Below, in pieces: positions 1-13,141 of a stretch of DNA of 64,000 nucleotides; position 1 is the stretch's first letter, and every line of letters begins with the position of its first letter. The DNA comes from Fremontodendron californicum (taxonomy: Eukaryota > Streptophyta > Magnoliopsida > Malvales > Malvaceae). Location of the stretch: positions 18,156,501-18,220,500 of the forward strand of contig JAULJL010000011.1 of the NCBI GenBank assembly GCA_030761205.1, in the 5' to 3' direction. The notes below the pieces were generated by a model. It ran no database searches. It was not told the DNA's origin and saw nothing but the letters and a program-made list of their open reading frames with translations. Made by a program: the position numbers and the translations under genes.

Positions 1-1460
1 ATAAATTAATAAATATTAATTTATCGATAAATGAATAAATTATTCATTTATCGATAATTAAATGACCTCTTTAAAATAATATTTTATCTTAGTCCCAATA
101 GTATTATTTTATAGGGTTTTACTGTAAAATCATCCATTTAGATAAGGACATGGAGAAGTAAACAGAGAAAGATTTGGAGATCTGGAAAAATAGAGAAAGC
201 TTTAACCTCATTGCCATCACTAATGGAGTCTAACATATTTACATAAGATAGGCTTAATTGTGTAGTTAAGTAATTTACCAACAAACGGATTCTTTCTAGC
301 ACAGTACATGTAAGGATTTCTCCATGATAACACATGGAAATTGAGGCGTACTGCTTTTAATTCAAACATTGGAGATATACTGATGGATTTATGTACTAAA
401 TTATTAATAGTTACTTAAGACAAACATCTTGAAAAGGCAGATCCACCTATCAAACTCAAACTTGTGTGGTCATACAGATTATTATTGACTCAATCCCATT
501 GTCGTAACGTAAGAGCTAAAACCCAGATTAGGATCTAATCTCTACCTAAATGTTCAATGTAGCGGAAAAAAAAATTTACAATGGGTCATTTAAAGATTAT
601 CTTATCAATTTGGTTTAATTAGGCAGATCAGTAATGAAATTGAGCACATTGATACATGTGCCATCAATTAGAGTTGATAATGGTTTGCTTCGGCTTGATT
701 TTGAAAAAAAATCGGTTAATGTCTAGCATTCTTGTTTTCAGAAACTGCACCGAATAGATATGAAAACCAAACGACCCGAATCAGTTTTTCTTTTCTCAGC
801 CCTATTTAGATTTATATGACTAGGGAAGAACTTAGAGGTTCTGCAATTGTGGTAAAAAATGTTAATTAATTATTACAGTACACAATTAGTCCAAATAATC
901 ATATTTAACTATGATTGGTTTAATTTGAAAATTACGCAAAAAAGTTTGACAATTAATGTTCAGTCATACTCTCTCGCACTTCTCTCAACTTTCCTAGTAT
1001 TCATTGCCACCAATGGACTACATATGGAACTGTTGAAGATGGTGATTAATTCTGATTTACATTCATTGGAAGAGGTACACATGTTGTGATCCATAAAAAC
1101 TGTTCTCTAGCAATAGCTGGTTTATATTTAGTGTTTGTGACTTGGTTCTGTTTGGCTTTTAAGTTGGTCTGTTAAGTCATTTTGGATAATAAGGTTGGTC
1201 TTTTATATATTAATTATAAAAGATAAACAAAGACAAATGACATTTGTGTCTTTGGATGGTATATGTCAAATATGCTTACTTGGTTAAGTGGCAGCTTGTT
1301 TAACATGGTTCATCTTATTTATGGAAAAATGCACAAGATGGTTATTAAATGCTAGTAAAAGTACATTTTGCTAATGGCTGAACCTTTAGTTGCTTTTATT
1401 ATTTGGCACACTGATGATTCTGTGTTTCGAAACAGACTGAACTTGTCTTTTTCTGTTCAG
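1..1460. other. AT-rich non-coding stretch upstream of the visible CNOT11 exons
   Basis: I find no exon or RNA gene that I can support here. The reading frames are short and lack recognisable similarity. Because the first visible CNOT11 exon opens with a splice acceptor, this stretch is most simply the preceding intron; the 5' exons would lie left of the window. The CNOT11 N-terminal region is not visible here. Confidence 0.5.
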
Positions 1461-3982
1461 CAAGTCCTGGTGGAGCTGGCTAATGACCCCAAGCTTGTCT
1501 ATCACTGTGGATTGACTCCAAGGAAGCTACCTGTATGTTATTTGAGAATTTTACAGTTTGGCTTGTAACTCTATGGTGATGCTGTCTTAACATTCAACCC
1601 CTTACTTTCAGGAATTGGTGGAAAACAATCCTCTTATTGCTGTTGATGTTCTGACCAAGTTGATAAATTCTCCTGAAATTGCCGAGTATGTATTTGGTGA
1701 ATCAATGAAATTTCTGTTCAATACATTCCAATCTACATTCTCTTTCTAACATGCGTATATGTGCATGCAAATGTGTATCAAGGTATTTTACAGTTCTTGT
1801 TAACATGGATATGAGTCTACACTCCATGGAAGTTGTGAACAGGCTCACAACCGCGGTTGAACTACCAAAGGAATTTGTACGTATGTACATAACTAATTGT
1901 ATATCATCCTGCGAAAACATCAAGGTACTTCCCATATAAATTTCCTTTTTTAATTGGTTTGGATATGTGTGGCATTCTTTGTGATTAAAGATGATAAAAT
2001 TCGTCTAGGACCTGTCTCCTGCACTTGTTGGGTTGTGGAATCAATTCTAATGGTTTATGACATGGGACTGGATGGGTGCTAGAGACACGAGGACAATCTA
2101 GGTGTTTGATAGAGTGAGGAATGGGACCTTAAGAATGAGTAAAGAGACATGGTAAAGAGGAAGGCAAGACCAGTATGGGAAAGATTACCCAATAGCTGCA
2201 GTCATTTCTTCGGTCTTTAAAATTCCTTGAGAAATTTTCGTTGGTAGAAAATTCCTTAAACCCTTTTTAGATATATTCTGTGTAGACACCTGAAAATGTA
2301 GTTTGTCTTCACATGTACTAGAAGGGTTAGGGAAGAGGGCTGCACTGCTGTGCAATCTGTGTATTTCTAACTTAACAAGGACAAATTACACAAATTATAT
2401 CCCAAGTTTTATCTTCTTAACAAAATATTCCCATTGTTCAAACAAAATTTTTTCTTATCTACCCCACCATCAAAATTTAAGTGTTTTCTTCCAAGTTTTT
2501 ACCTTATTTTTCATTTTAGTCATAATTACTTTTCACTTTTGGTCATACCCATCTAGTCTTTAGCTACTGGAGCAGTATTTATTCTTTTGATCCTTTAGGT
2601 CTACTGAGAGGCTTCCTTTGTTTATTTGAATGTTTGATTTAATTTTGTTATTTCCGTGTACAGAATGATATGATTTGTTATGATTACTGAGCAAGCTCTT
2701 GTCAGTGGACTTTTTTTATTTTATTTTCAATTTCGATGTGTGCACTATAATGAAACAACATGCTTTTCCAGCTAAAAAAAGGGCTTCTGAGATGTAACTG
2801 GACTTCTTTATTTTCAAAATTTGCCATGCTATGATCTTAAGGATGTATTAGTCTGATCCGTTTGCAATTGGTGTTACCAATGCTGTTTCTAAATGGGTAG
2901 AATATCTGTTGAGAATTTCTGCTAAAGTTCAAAGGTTCAATTTTGCCTGTTGCATTTTAGTTTTTGCACTTCTTTAAACAAGGTTTAGTGCATCACTTGT
3001 TACAGTCATTTTACTTTCAGGATAAGTACATGCAGAACAGACTTGTGCGACTTGTATGTGTTTTCTTACAGAGTTTAATCAGAAACAGAATAATTGATGG
3101 TAAGGATGGTATTTCACTTTTAGTCAAAGATGTTATGTTATTTGTTGTTTTGATGTACAACATAAACATATATGCAGGCATGATTAGATGCTTATTAGTA
3201 GGTTATTTCATTTGGCCACTAAATTAAATACTGGAGTTGTTCCAAAAAAAAAAAAAAAAAAAAACAGAAAGAAAGATAAATATGGGAGAAATCCTTTAAT
3301 GTTGTATGATGCTGACAACATAAGGGTTTTGTGTGCGTGAATGTGTGATGCTGGCCTTTTATGTTGCTCTATTCTATGTGGCAAATTAGGGCTCTACTTG
3401 TGAACTTTTTGAAATCTGCCTGTGGTATGTAGAATAATAATCCATTAATCAAACATCAATAGTTATGTTGCTTCGCGGTTGTCTTCCCTTCCAAGTTCAG
3501 GAATGGCTTTTTAGTAGTTCTACGAGTGTGTGCTATTGACTGGCTGTTGTTGTGGAACTGACTGCATAGTGGTTACATGGTTATGAAGAATTTTCTAACA
3601 GGTTACACCATTCACCACCAAACAACTATAGATGGGCAATTATTGCATATTTGATCTGCATTCGTAATCATCTTCAGATCTTAAATCTATTTTTAGTAAC
3701 CTACATTTGTTGTACTCGGTGTCTGGTTATTTTTTCAAACATAATTAACAAGTTTCTTTTTCTTAATGTTGTGTTATTTGGATATCTATGTCATATGCTC
3801 GTTTTAGTTGTTGCTGGAAGTTATTCATGTTTGCCGTCAGCCTTTTGTTTATTTGGATTGGATTGGTTGTATTAATTTTTGCAGTTAAGGATCTGTTTAT
3901 TGAAGTTCAAGCCTTCTGCATTGAGTTTTCAAGGATTAGAGAAGCGGCGGGTTTGTTTAGGCTTTTGAAAACCTTAGAATAA
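1461..3982 (+). CDS. CNOT11: CNOT11, CCR4-NOT complex subunit 11 (3' part, five exons)
   Basis: The last five coding exons of the CCR4-NOT subunit 11 gene (C2orf29 family), part of the cytoplasmic mRNA deadenylation complex. Exons read as 1461-1532, 1612-1685, 1783-1924, 3021-3099 and 3885-3982 (stop TAA 3980-3982). Each is bounded by AG acceptors and GT donors, and the frame holds across all joins. The joined product contains the highly conserved stretches VNMDMSLHSMEVVNRLTTAV, DKYMQNRLVRLVCVFLQSLI and FIEVQAFCIEFSRIREAAGL, and ends RLLKTLE, the usual C-terminus in plants. The introns at 1925-3020 and 3100-3884 hold nothing recognisable, apart from a poly(A) run near 3246-3264. No stop or frameshift is seen, so this looks like a working gene whose 5' exons are off the window. 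A solo LTR starts 168 bp after the stop. Confidence 0.93.
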
Positions 3983-4150
3983 ATGATCCTTCCTTGTGTC
4001 TTCTATTGTATTCCTTATTTTAAACTGCGTCCCAACAGTAACAGTGTAGATAGTATGTTCATCGTTGATCATCCTTTGGGATCCTATTATTACTGCTCCT
4101 TTAGCTTTTCCAAAAGACACAAATTTCGCATACTGATTGCACTTTGGTCT

Positions 4151-6009
4151 TGATGCACCCAAAATAGTGTATCTTATTTAACTTTGCACTAAAAAGATCA
4201 ATTGTAAGTATAGTAGTTAGCAAGGGTCGAGTCCTCAGGGATTGGGTTTTAGTTTATAAGTTGATAGTTTAAAACTTAAATTCAAGAACAATAAAAGAAA
4301 AGGGGTTTTTGAAGCCAGATTTAAACTAAAGTAAATAATAAGAATAAGATGCAAGGCGGTATAACCAGCCAATAAAAATATATATACTAAATTAGGCGGT
4401 ATAACCAGCCAATAAAAATATATATACTAAATTAGGCGGTATAACCAGCCAATAAAAATAAAACAAAGTTAATATACAAATTAGGTGGTATAACCAGCCA
4501 ATAAAAATAAATATACTTTTAAAAATAAGCAAACTAGAAAAGTAAGAAAACAAGTAAGTAAGAAAAATCAAATATGAAAAATATGGTTAAGGTTTCATTC
4601 TCCACCACTAGACATCATTAAGAATCAATTTCAGATCTATCAATATCAACCAACTATCAAAGTTAACAACCGTAGATAACAACAAGCTCTGTTATCTCAA
4701 TCTTTCCTTAGTTTGTCGTTAAATAGAACAAACTCTCTATTTAATCTCTAACCATTAAACAACCTAGAATAAGCTCTCTAAATTCAATTTAATGGCAGCT
4801 TTATGATGAGAAAGATAGGTTGATCTAAGCAACAAACACATAAGCTCGGATTGTTCAACTTAGGTTATGTTCCACTTTGCAATTATTGAAAACTTGACCA
4901 TAATCATTAATCACAAATTGCCACTTATGAATAGGAAATCAAGACAATTACACGGATCAAGACTCCTAGACTAGCAATAGATAATTATCAAGATCTATCT
5001 AGTTGTACACCTAAATAAATCAAGACAACATCATGAACAATTCTTGTAGAAGAACATAAGCAACTTTGATAGAAAATTAATGATAGATAGAATCTGAAAA
5101 TCAATCACAAAACATGTCTAGGGTTTTGAAATCACCTTTAACCAAATAGAAGTTTAGCCTAGCATAGGCATTGTAAACATAAACATAAAATTAAAGAGAA
5201 TCTAAGAAGGAAATAAAAGAAAGAAAGAAGAAGAAGAAAATAAAGAAAAAGAAAACTAGAGAAAAGAAAGAAGAAGAAAACTTAGAGAATTTTATTACAA
5301 TGGCTAATATCCCACCAATGTACAATATGATCCTCTACAATCATCCAAGACCCTCTATTTATACACATTTTGGAGGGCTAAATGACAAGAGACAAGCTTT
5401 ACAAATTTCAAAGGTAGGTATAATAGGTGGGTGCATTTTTCTAACAATTTTTGTCATATTGTATGACAATTTTGATCAGCCAACTTGATGGTCGATTTTG
5501 TCAATATTGGAGGCCTGATCTGATCACATGGTCTTCTAGAAAAATGTTCCCCTGTCAGTTATTGATCCATAGCCGTTGGAATCAGCTCATTTGCTGATGT
5601 GGATAAGAAGATATGGGCAAAATACGAAAACAGGTCAGCACAGACGTCATTGCACATCAGCCAACTTGATGGTCGATTTCGCTAGGGAAAACGACTCCGT
5701 TTCAAGAAGTGTAAAACATGAAAAAGATAGATATGCCTCTTAGCTTTGCACGGTTAAAATTTCAGCCTTATTGCTTCAGTGAAACTCCAGATATAGCTGA
5801 TATGGCAAAAGGTGTCAGAACTGGAACTGAACTGGATTTGCCCTTAATTCTAGTAATCTGAAATCACTCAAAGAAACTTGTGAAAAACACCAAATTACAT
5901 AAAAATATAAAAGATCATAAACACAATTAGACTAAACAATAATAACTCGTATTTGACACAAAACAATAATAAAACATAACTAAAAACTATATAATTATAC
6001 GAGTTATCA
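4151..6009 (-). mobile_element. Solo LTR of the A1/N1-type Athila-like family
   Basis: A 1859-bp LTR in reverse orientation. On the + strand it begins TGATGCACCC and ends CGAGTTATCA, the reverse complement of the TG...CA ends seen in the complete elements. It is flanked by a perfect 5-bp target duplication GGTCT (4146-4150 and 6010-6014), with no internal region, so it is a solo LTR left by LTR-LTR recombination. It carries four copies of the 40-bp repeat (about 4356-4510) but only one copy of the 181-bp U3 unit, which explains why it is about 200 bp shorter than the other LTRs. It lies just 3' of CNOT11. Confidence 0.95.
5356..5363 (-). promoter_or_regulatory. TATA box of the solo LTR
   Basis: TATAAATA on the - strand, in the same context as the TATA box of every LTR of this type in the window. 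Transcription from it would run leftward through the rest of the LTR toward the CNOT11 3' end. Confidence 0.6.
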
Positions 6010-6014
6010 GGTCT

Positions 6015-6990
6015 TTATAAACAAATTAGGTGGTATTCTAGAATCTATGCCATATATACACATAATGATAATAATAAACTCTAAAAAGTAATAAAAGAAT
6101 GAATTGATTAGCGGAAACTATATTGAAGAGGGGTTGGGTTTGATGATCTGCAACTGTGTAATTACACTTCGCATATATATATATATATATAATTTGGATT
6201 CTGGATGCCTCAGAAGGAATAATATAGTGTAAGAACACATTCTATTATTGTTAGCCTGTTAGGTGAGTGATGTTGATTGGGAATGCTTAAAACTCTACGC
6301 GTTTTTCTCATTTAAAACACCAACAATTGCTTTAGAACAAATATGCAACATTTGATTCAAATATAAGCATATTTATTTATTTAAAAGTTAGGATTAAATC
6401 TCTCTCCTTTCAAAAAAATAAAAATAAAATAAAACATGGTTGAAAGTTGTATTTACTTTTGCAACATTTTATTTGATTGAAATCTGAGTACAAGAAAGAT
6501 CAAATGAACAACTATATACTTTTTACACTCAAAGATGTAAGATGGTTGCTGCATGGTTATAATTAATTCAAAGGACTTATATGGTCTTTTCTTGCTTAAC
6601 TCTAAATTTGGAAGGTTAACATTCATTTGGAATTAATTTGGTTGATTGTAAGCATATTCTTTTTCAAAAGTTTTGGTCATTTCATCCGGCAGATGCCGTA
6701 CCAAAATTTGTCTAAGTGGCATTAGGATAAAAGTAATATATCTACTACTATATTTAAAATTGAGTCCTTAGGGACTCAGAACATTCTCATTGTTTTTGGG
6801 ATTTAAGTTCTGGATTGTTAGATTTTTGGCTTCATCTATTTTTTTTTTTAATATTTGGGTCCTATCTTATGCTTTGTATATTTGGGTGGATTTTCATGAA
6901 TCTTGAAAACTAAAGATAACAATTGGATGGGTTAGGTTCGTTGCTCGACACATGACGAGTTTTTTTAAGTTTTAGATATTTTATTTTATT
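6015..6990. other. Unassigned AT-rich intergenic sequence
   Basis: No coding region is supportable. There is a short (TA)n microsatellite at about 6173-6191. Nothing else recognised. Confidence 0.5.
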
Positions 6991-7455
6991 TTTAGATGAT
7001 GTATTTTAAGGGGTTGGTTTGCACGTTGATTCACAAGTCGATTTAGGATCTATACTCAACCTGTTCGAGGAAAAAATTAAAATTAAAATTAATTTTATTA
7101 ATTATTTTTTATTTTTTATTTTTAAATCATATATTCAAATAGATTGGTCTGTACGTTGACTCACAGAGCAATTTAGGATTCGTACTTGACCCGTACGAAA
7201 AAAAGTTATTTTTTTAATTATTATTTTAATTTTAAATGATGTATTTAAAAGAGTTGGTACATACATTGACTCATGTGTTTATTTAGGATCTGTACCTAAG
7301 TTGCTTGATAAAAAAATAAAATAAAAAATTATTTTATTAATTATTTTTAGTTTTTTATTTTATTTTATTTTTAAATGATGTATTTAAAGAGGTTGATCCG
7401 CATGTTGACTCGCATGTCCATTTAAGATCCGTACCCGACCGTCTCGGGAAATTTA
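6991..7455. repeat. Four-copy degenerate tandem repeat, ~110-140 bp unit
   Basis: Four diverged copies start near 6991, 7121, 7231 and 7370. Each has a core like AAATGATGTATTTAAA followed by a GTTG-ACTCA segment, then TTTAGGATC and a GTACC(C)GACC-like segment, separated by A/T-only linkers of varying length. It may be a decayed satellite or the subrepeat array of an old element's LTR or UTR. Confidence 0.7.
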
Positions 7456-7487
7456 TTTAAAAAAAAAAAAATTATAATTATTTTTAA

Positions 7488-9064
7488 TGAGAAGTCATGA
7501 TCGGCCATACAAATAGTGTCGCCATATCTTCAATGCGAAGATAATGGCTACCAGTTCTAAGTCGTGCGTGGGGTAATTCTGCTCATGTCTTTTCAACTGT
7601 CTCGACACATAAGCAATAACCCTATTCTTCTACATTAATACGCAGCCCAAACCTATGCGAGATGCATCACAATATACCACAAAGCCATCTGTCTCATTTG
7701 GCAATGCTAACACCGTGCTGAAGTAAAGAGCTCCTTAAGTTCATTCAAGCTCTTCTCGCACGCATCTGACCAAACAAACTTAACGTTCTTCTGTGTTAAC
7801 CTGGTTAGTGGTGTGACTATCCTCGAGAAGTTCTCCACGAACCTCTTATAATATCCAACCAACCCTAACAAACTCCTGATCTCTGTTACTATAGTCGGCT
7901 TCTCCTAGTCTCGTACTGCCTCAATCTTCTTGGGGTCCACAGAAATACCTTCATTCGAAACTATATGCCCAAGAAAGCTCACACTCGATAGCAAAAACTC
8001 ACACTTGGAGAACTTGGCAACAGTTTGTGTGCTCGAACAATCTCGAGGACTATGCGGAGGTGTTCCCTATGTTCCTCCTCGCCTCACCAATATACCTAGA
8101 TATCATCGATGAACACAGTCACAAACTGGTCAAGGAAGGGTTTGAACACCCTTAACATCAAATCCATGAATGCTGCCGGTGCATTTGTCAGTCCAAACGA
8201 CATGACCAAAAAGTCATAGTGTCCATATCAAGTGCGACAGGCCATTTTGGAAATATCTTCCCTCCTGGTGCGAAGCTGATGGTACCTTGATCTAAGATCT
8301 ATCTTAGAAAAGCACTGAGCTCCCTGCAGTTGATCAAATAAATCATCGATCCTAGGCAACGAATACTTATTCTTCGTCGTCACCTTATTCAGCTGCCTGT
8401 AATCAATACATAATCGTAACGATCCATCCTTCTTCTTAACAAATAAAATCGGAGCACCCCAAGAAGAAGTACTCAGGTGTATAAAGCCCTTATCAAGAAG
8501 ATCCTGCAATTGAACTTTTAGTTCCCTTAGCTTGTCCTCGACCCCCTGGAGTCTTTCCTCTACCTCCTATAGTCTGTCCCCTATCTCAAGACTGTATACC
8601 TCTGCCTGATGTGCCTCTGCCCACTGATTGGGCCACTGATCCAGTAGTAACAAATGGCGTTACAACTAGGGCGGTGCAACTGTAGTGTACGTGGGTCGAG
8701 AAAAATTCAGCGGACAGTTCTTCTTCATATGCCCCGGCTGACCGCATCTGAAACAAGTACCAGGCCTTTCACATCGTCCAAAATGCGGATAACCACAACT
8801 CTGACAATGGGGAGCTCCTGATCTCCCAGTGTTACCTGATGATTGGGTAACCGATCTAGTTTGACTGCTCTATCCCCTTACCACTATACCAGCACTACTA
8901 GGTGCTCCTGATCCGCCTACACCAGACTGCCTAAAACCTTGTCTCCTAGTCCTGGCCTTCTTCCAAGGCTCACGGTCAACCTGCCTCTCTTTGGCCCGTG
9001 CCTCAAATCGTAAGGCTGCATCAAGAACATCGGAGTACGTAGAGGTCCTTGTCATTGGTACCGC
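7488..9064 (-). pseudogene. Decayed Ty3/gypsy chromovirus fragment (Del/Tekay-like gag-pol)
   Basis: Reading right to left on the - strand: a gag segment (about 9064-8640) with a CCHC zinc knuckle CFRCGQPGHMKKNC near 8700-8755; a reverse transcriptase segment (about 8530-8100) with WGAPILFVKKKDGSLRLCID and YRQLNK; and an RNase H segment (about 7740-7500). The catalytic motif reads FIDDI and is followed at once by a stop codon; more stops and frameshifts follow. The protease region between zinc knuckle and RT is missing. The motif wording is that of Del/Tekay chromoviruses, unlike the Athila-like elements to its right. Element A2 inserted into it at 9065, so it is the oldest mobile DNA here. 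The rest of this element is not visible and may lie beyond 64000. Confidence 0.85.
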
Positions 9065-9771
9065 TGATAAGTGCTTAATTTCATACATTTTCCTATTTAA
9101 TTTCCTTATACTTTTTGCTTTGATTCTTACTTCCTTGACATTTTACTAGGTTTTTATGCTTTGTAGGTATTATGGAGGAGATGAATTCAAAACATGTCAA
9201 TTAGGATGTTAAAGAGCTTACAAAATCACAATCACAAGATAAAAAAGAGTTGGGAGTCAAAAAGATCAAATTCTTGGTGCAAAGCAAGAAGATAGATTAG
9301 ACCTTCGGAGCTTGTTACTAAGAAAACATGATGTTAGATTCTTTATTCGAAGAAACTTCCTTCTTGACTTTTGAAGCTAACTTGATTACCTTTCCAACGG
9401 TTGGTCATGGGCCTAAATCGGATAAGAAATGGTCATCCAAATCGGCATTGGAATATAAACAACCCTAGTGGCAAAAAAAACCTAGCCGCAAATCACATTT
9501 TTTTCTTAATACCCTAGCTGACATTTATGTTTATCCTTGTCAAAGAAGGATTAGTGGCTGTCAACTTGCATTAATTGCAAGAATCTTTCCTTAAAACTAA
9601 TCCTAGTCAAAGTAGGAGAATTAAATCAGCCAAGACTTTCCTTCCTTACACTTACTTTGGCTGCAAGTTTGTAATCTCTCCTCAGTAAAGAGTAATTTGA
9701 GTAAGACTTTCCTACTTTATTAAAACCTTGGCTGCCAAGTATTCCTTCTTTCCTTGAAACACAAAACTCAG
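9065..9771 (+). repeat. A2 5' LTR, first piece (U3)
   Basis: Starts TGATAAGTGC inside the chromovirus fragment and aligns with the 3' LTR from 62501 onward. It is cut at 9771 by insertion of A1 and resumes at 32618 after the duplicated 5-bp target. Confidence 0.9.
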
Positions 9772-11064
9772 TGATAACTCGTATAATTATATAGTTTTTA
9801 GTTATGTTTTATTATTGTTTTTGTCAAATACGAGTTATTATTGTTTAGTCTAATTGTATTTATGATCTTTTATATTTTTATGTAATTTGGTGTTTTTCAC
9901 AAGTTTCTTTGAGTGATTTCAGATTACTAGAATTAAGGGCAAATCCAGTTCAGTTCCAGTTCCGACACCTTTTGCCATATCAGCTATATCTGGAGTTTCA
10001 CTGAAGCAATAAGGCTGAAATTTGTATCCGTGCAAAGCTAAGAGGCATATCTATCTTTTTCATGTTTTACACTTCTTGAAACGGAGTCGTTTTCCCTAGC
10101 GAAATCGACCATCAAGTTGGCTGATGTGCAATGACGTCTGTGCTGACCTGTTTTCGTATTTTGCCCATATCTGCTTATCCACATCAGAAAATGAGCTGAT
10201 TTCAATGGCTATGGATCCGTAACTGATACGGGAACCTTTGTCTAGAAGACCATATGATCAGATCAGGCCTCTAATATTTACGAAATCTACCATCAAGTTG
10301 GCTGATGTGGAATGACGTCTGTGCTGACCTGTTTTCGTATTTTGCCCATATCTGCTTATCCACATCAGCAAATGAGCTGATTCCAACGGCTATGGATCCG
10401 TAACTGATAGGGGAACCTTTTTCTAGAAGACCATATGATCAGATCAGGCCTCCAACATTGACGAAATCGACCATCAAGTTGGCTGATCAAAATTGTCATA
10501 CAATATGACGAAAATTGTTAGAAAAATTCACCCACCTATTATACCTACCTTTGAAATTTGTAAAGCTTGTCTCTTGTCATTTAGCCCTCCAAAATGTGTA
10601 TAAATAGAGGGCCTTGGATGATTGTAGAGGATCATATTGTACATTGGTAGGATATTAGCCTTTGTAATAAAATTCTCTAAGTTTTCTTCTTCTTTCTTTT
10701 CTCTAGTTTTCTTTTTCTTTAGAAAGGGCAAGAGGTTGGATAATTAATATTCTTCTTCTTCTTCTTCTTTCTTTCTTTTATTTTCTTCTTAGATTCTATT
10801 TAATTTTATGTTTATAATGCCTATGCTAGGCTAAACTTCTATTTGGTTAAGGGTGATTTCAAAGCCCTAGACATGTTTTGTGATTGATTTTCAGATTCTA
10901 TCTATCATTAATTTTCTATCAAAGTTGCTTATGTTCTTCTACAAGAATTGTTCATGATGTTGTCTTGATTTGTTTAGGTGTACAACTAGATAGATCTTGA
11001 TAATTATCTATTGCTAGTTTAGGAGTCTTGATCCGTGTAATTGTCTTGATTTCCTATTCATAAG
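9772..11064 (+). repeat. A1 5' LTR, left piece (U3, R and part of U5)
   Basis: Contains two tandem 181-bp U3 units and a partial third, a TATA box at 10599-10606, and a pyrimidine-rich TTCTTC tract just downstream. N1 interrupts it at 11064; the LTR resumes at 20457. Confidence 0.93.
10599..10606 (+). promoter_or_regulatory. TATA box of the A1 5' LTR
   Basis: TATAAATA followed by GAGGGCC, conserved at the same place in all LTRs that start TGATAACTCG (3' LTR copy at 31423-31430). The promoter has been separated from the A1 genes by the N1 insertion. Confidence 0.7.
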
Positions 11065-13128
11065 TGATGCACCCAAAAGAGTGTATCTTATTTAACCTTG
11101 CACTAAAAAGATCAATTGTAAGTATAATGATTAGCAAGGGTCGAGTCCTCAGGGATTGGGTTTTAATCTATGAGTTATTAGTTTATAACTTAAATTCAAG
11201 AACAATAAAAGAAAAGGGGTTTTTGAAGCGAGATTTAAACTAAAGTAAATAATAAGAATAAGATGCAAGGCGGTATAACCAGCCAATAAAAATATATATA
11301 CTAAATTAGGCGGTATAACCAGCAAATAAAAATATATATACTAAATTAGGCGGTATAACCAGCCAATAAAAATAAAACAAAGTTAATATACAAATTAGGC
11401 GGTATAACCAGCCAATAAAAATAAATATACTTTTAAAAATAAACAAACTAGAAAAGTAAGAAAACAAGTAAGTAAGAAGAATCAAATATGAAAAATATGG
11501 TTAAGGTTTCATTCTCCACCACTAGACATCATTAAGAATCAATTTCAGATCTATCAATATCAACCAACTATCAAAGTTAACAACCGTAGATAACAACAAG
11601 CTCTGTTATCCCAATCTTTCCTTAGTTTGTCGTTAAATAGAACAAGCTCTCTATTTAATCTCTAACCATTAAACAACCTAGAATAAGCTCTCTAAATTCA
11701 ATTTAATGGCAGCTTTATGATGAGAAAGATAGGTTGATCTAAGCAACAAACACATAAGCTCGGATTGTTCAACTTAGGTTATGTTCCACTTTGCAATTAT
11801 TGAAAACTTGACCATAATCATTAATCACAAATTGCCACTTATGAATAGGAAATCAAGACAATTACACGGATCAAGACTCCTATACTAGCAATAGATAATT
11901 ATCAAGATCTATCTAGTTGTACACCTAAATAAATCAAGACAACATCATGAACAATTCTTGTAGAAGAACATAAGCAACTTTGATAGAAAATTAATGATAG
12001 ATAGAATCTGAAAATCAATCACAAAACATGTCTAGGGCTTTGAAATCACCCTTAACCAAATAGAAGTTTAACCTAGCATAGGTATTGTAAACATAAAATT
12101 AAAGAGAATCTAAGAAGGAAATAAAAGAAAGAAAGAAGAAGAAGAAGAATATTAATTATCCAACTTCTTGCTCTTTCTAAAGAAAAACAAAACTAGAGAA
12201 AAGAAAGAAGAAGAAAACTTAGAGAATTTTATTACAATGGCTAATATCCTACCTATGTACAATATGAATCTCTACAATCATCCAAGGCCCTCTATTTATA
12301 CACATTTTGGAGGGCTAAATGACAAGAGACAAGCTTTACAAATTTCAAAGGTAGGTATAATAGGTGGGTGAATTTTTCTAACAATTTTCGTCATATTGTA
12401 TGACAATTTTGATCAGCCAATTTGATGGTCGATTTCGTCAATGTTGGAGGCCTGATCTGATCACATGGTCTTCTAGAAAAAGGTTCCCCTATCAGTTACG
12501 GATCCATAGCCGTTGGAATCAGCTCATTTTCGGATGTGGATAAGCAGATATGGGCAAAATACGAAAACAGGTCAGCACAGACGTCATTGCACATCAGCCA
12601 ACTTGATGGTCGATTTCGTCAATATTAGAGGCCTGATATGATCATATGGTCTTCTAGACAAAGGTTCCCGTATCAGTTACGGATCCATAGCCATTGGAAT
12701 CAGCTCATTTGCTGATGTGGATAAGCAGATATGGGCAAAATACGAAAACAGGTCAGCACAGACGTCATTGCACCTCAGCCAACTTGATGGTCGATTTCGC
12801 TAGGGAAAACGACTCCGTTTCAAGAAGTGTAAAACATGAAAAAGATAGATATGCCTCTTAGCTTTGCACAGCTACAAATTTCAGCCTTATTTCTTCAGTG
12901 CAACTCCAGATATAGCTGATATGGAAAAAGGTGTCAGAACTGGAACTGAACTGGATTTGCCCTTAATTCTAGTAATCTGAAATCACTCAAAGAAACTTGT
13001 GAAAAACACCAAATTACATAAAAATATAAAAGATCATAAACACAATTAGACTAAACAATAATAACTCGTATTTGACACAAAACAATAATAAAACAGAACT
13101 AAAAACTATATAATTATACGAGTTATCA
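11065..13128 (-). repeat. N1 3' LTR
   Basis: 2064 bp, ending at the polypurine tract (13129-13141 on the + strand side). It contains four copies of the 40-bp repeat (11269-11424) and the tandem 181-bp U3 units. Confidence 0.95.
11269..11424 (-). repeat. 40-bp LTR minisatellite, four copies
   Basis: Units built on GGCGGTATAACCAGCCAATA plus an A/T-rich spacer. The same array occurs at about 4356-4510, 18592-18747, 20876-20975, 32305-32406, 34730-34886, 42205-42362 and 51870-52022. There are three copies in both A1 LTRs and four in N1, N2, N4 and the solo LTR. The array is absent from the A2 and N3 LTRs. Confidence 0.9.
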
Positions 13129-13141
13129 CACCCCCACACTT
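13129..13141 (-). other. N1 polypurine tract
   Basis: AAGTGTGGGGGTG on the - strand, immediately next to the 3' LTR; the expected plus-strand priming site. Confidence 0.85.

Noticed and set aside
1461..3982. CNOT11 as a pseudogene
   Set aside because: Exon joins keep frame, splice sites are canonical and conserved residues are intact; only the 5' part is outside the window.
12168..12371. 67-codon frames within LTRs (also 10528-10731, 19491-19694, 31352-31555)
   Set aside because: They overlap the TATA and leader region of the LTR on the strand opposite to transcription; low-complexity start and no similarity.
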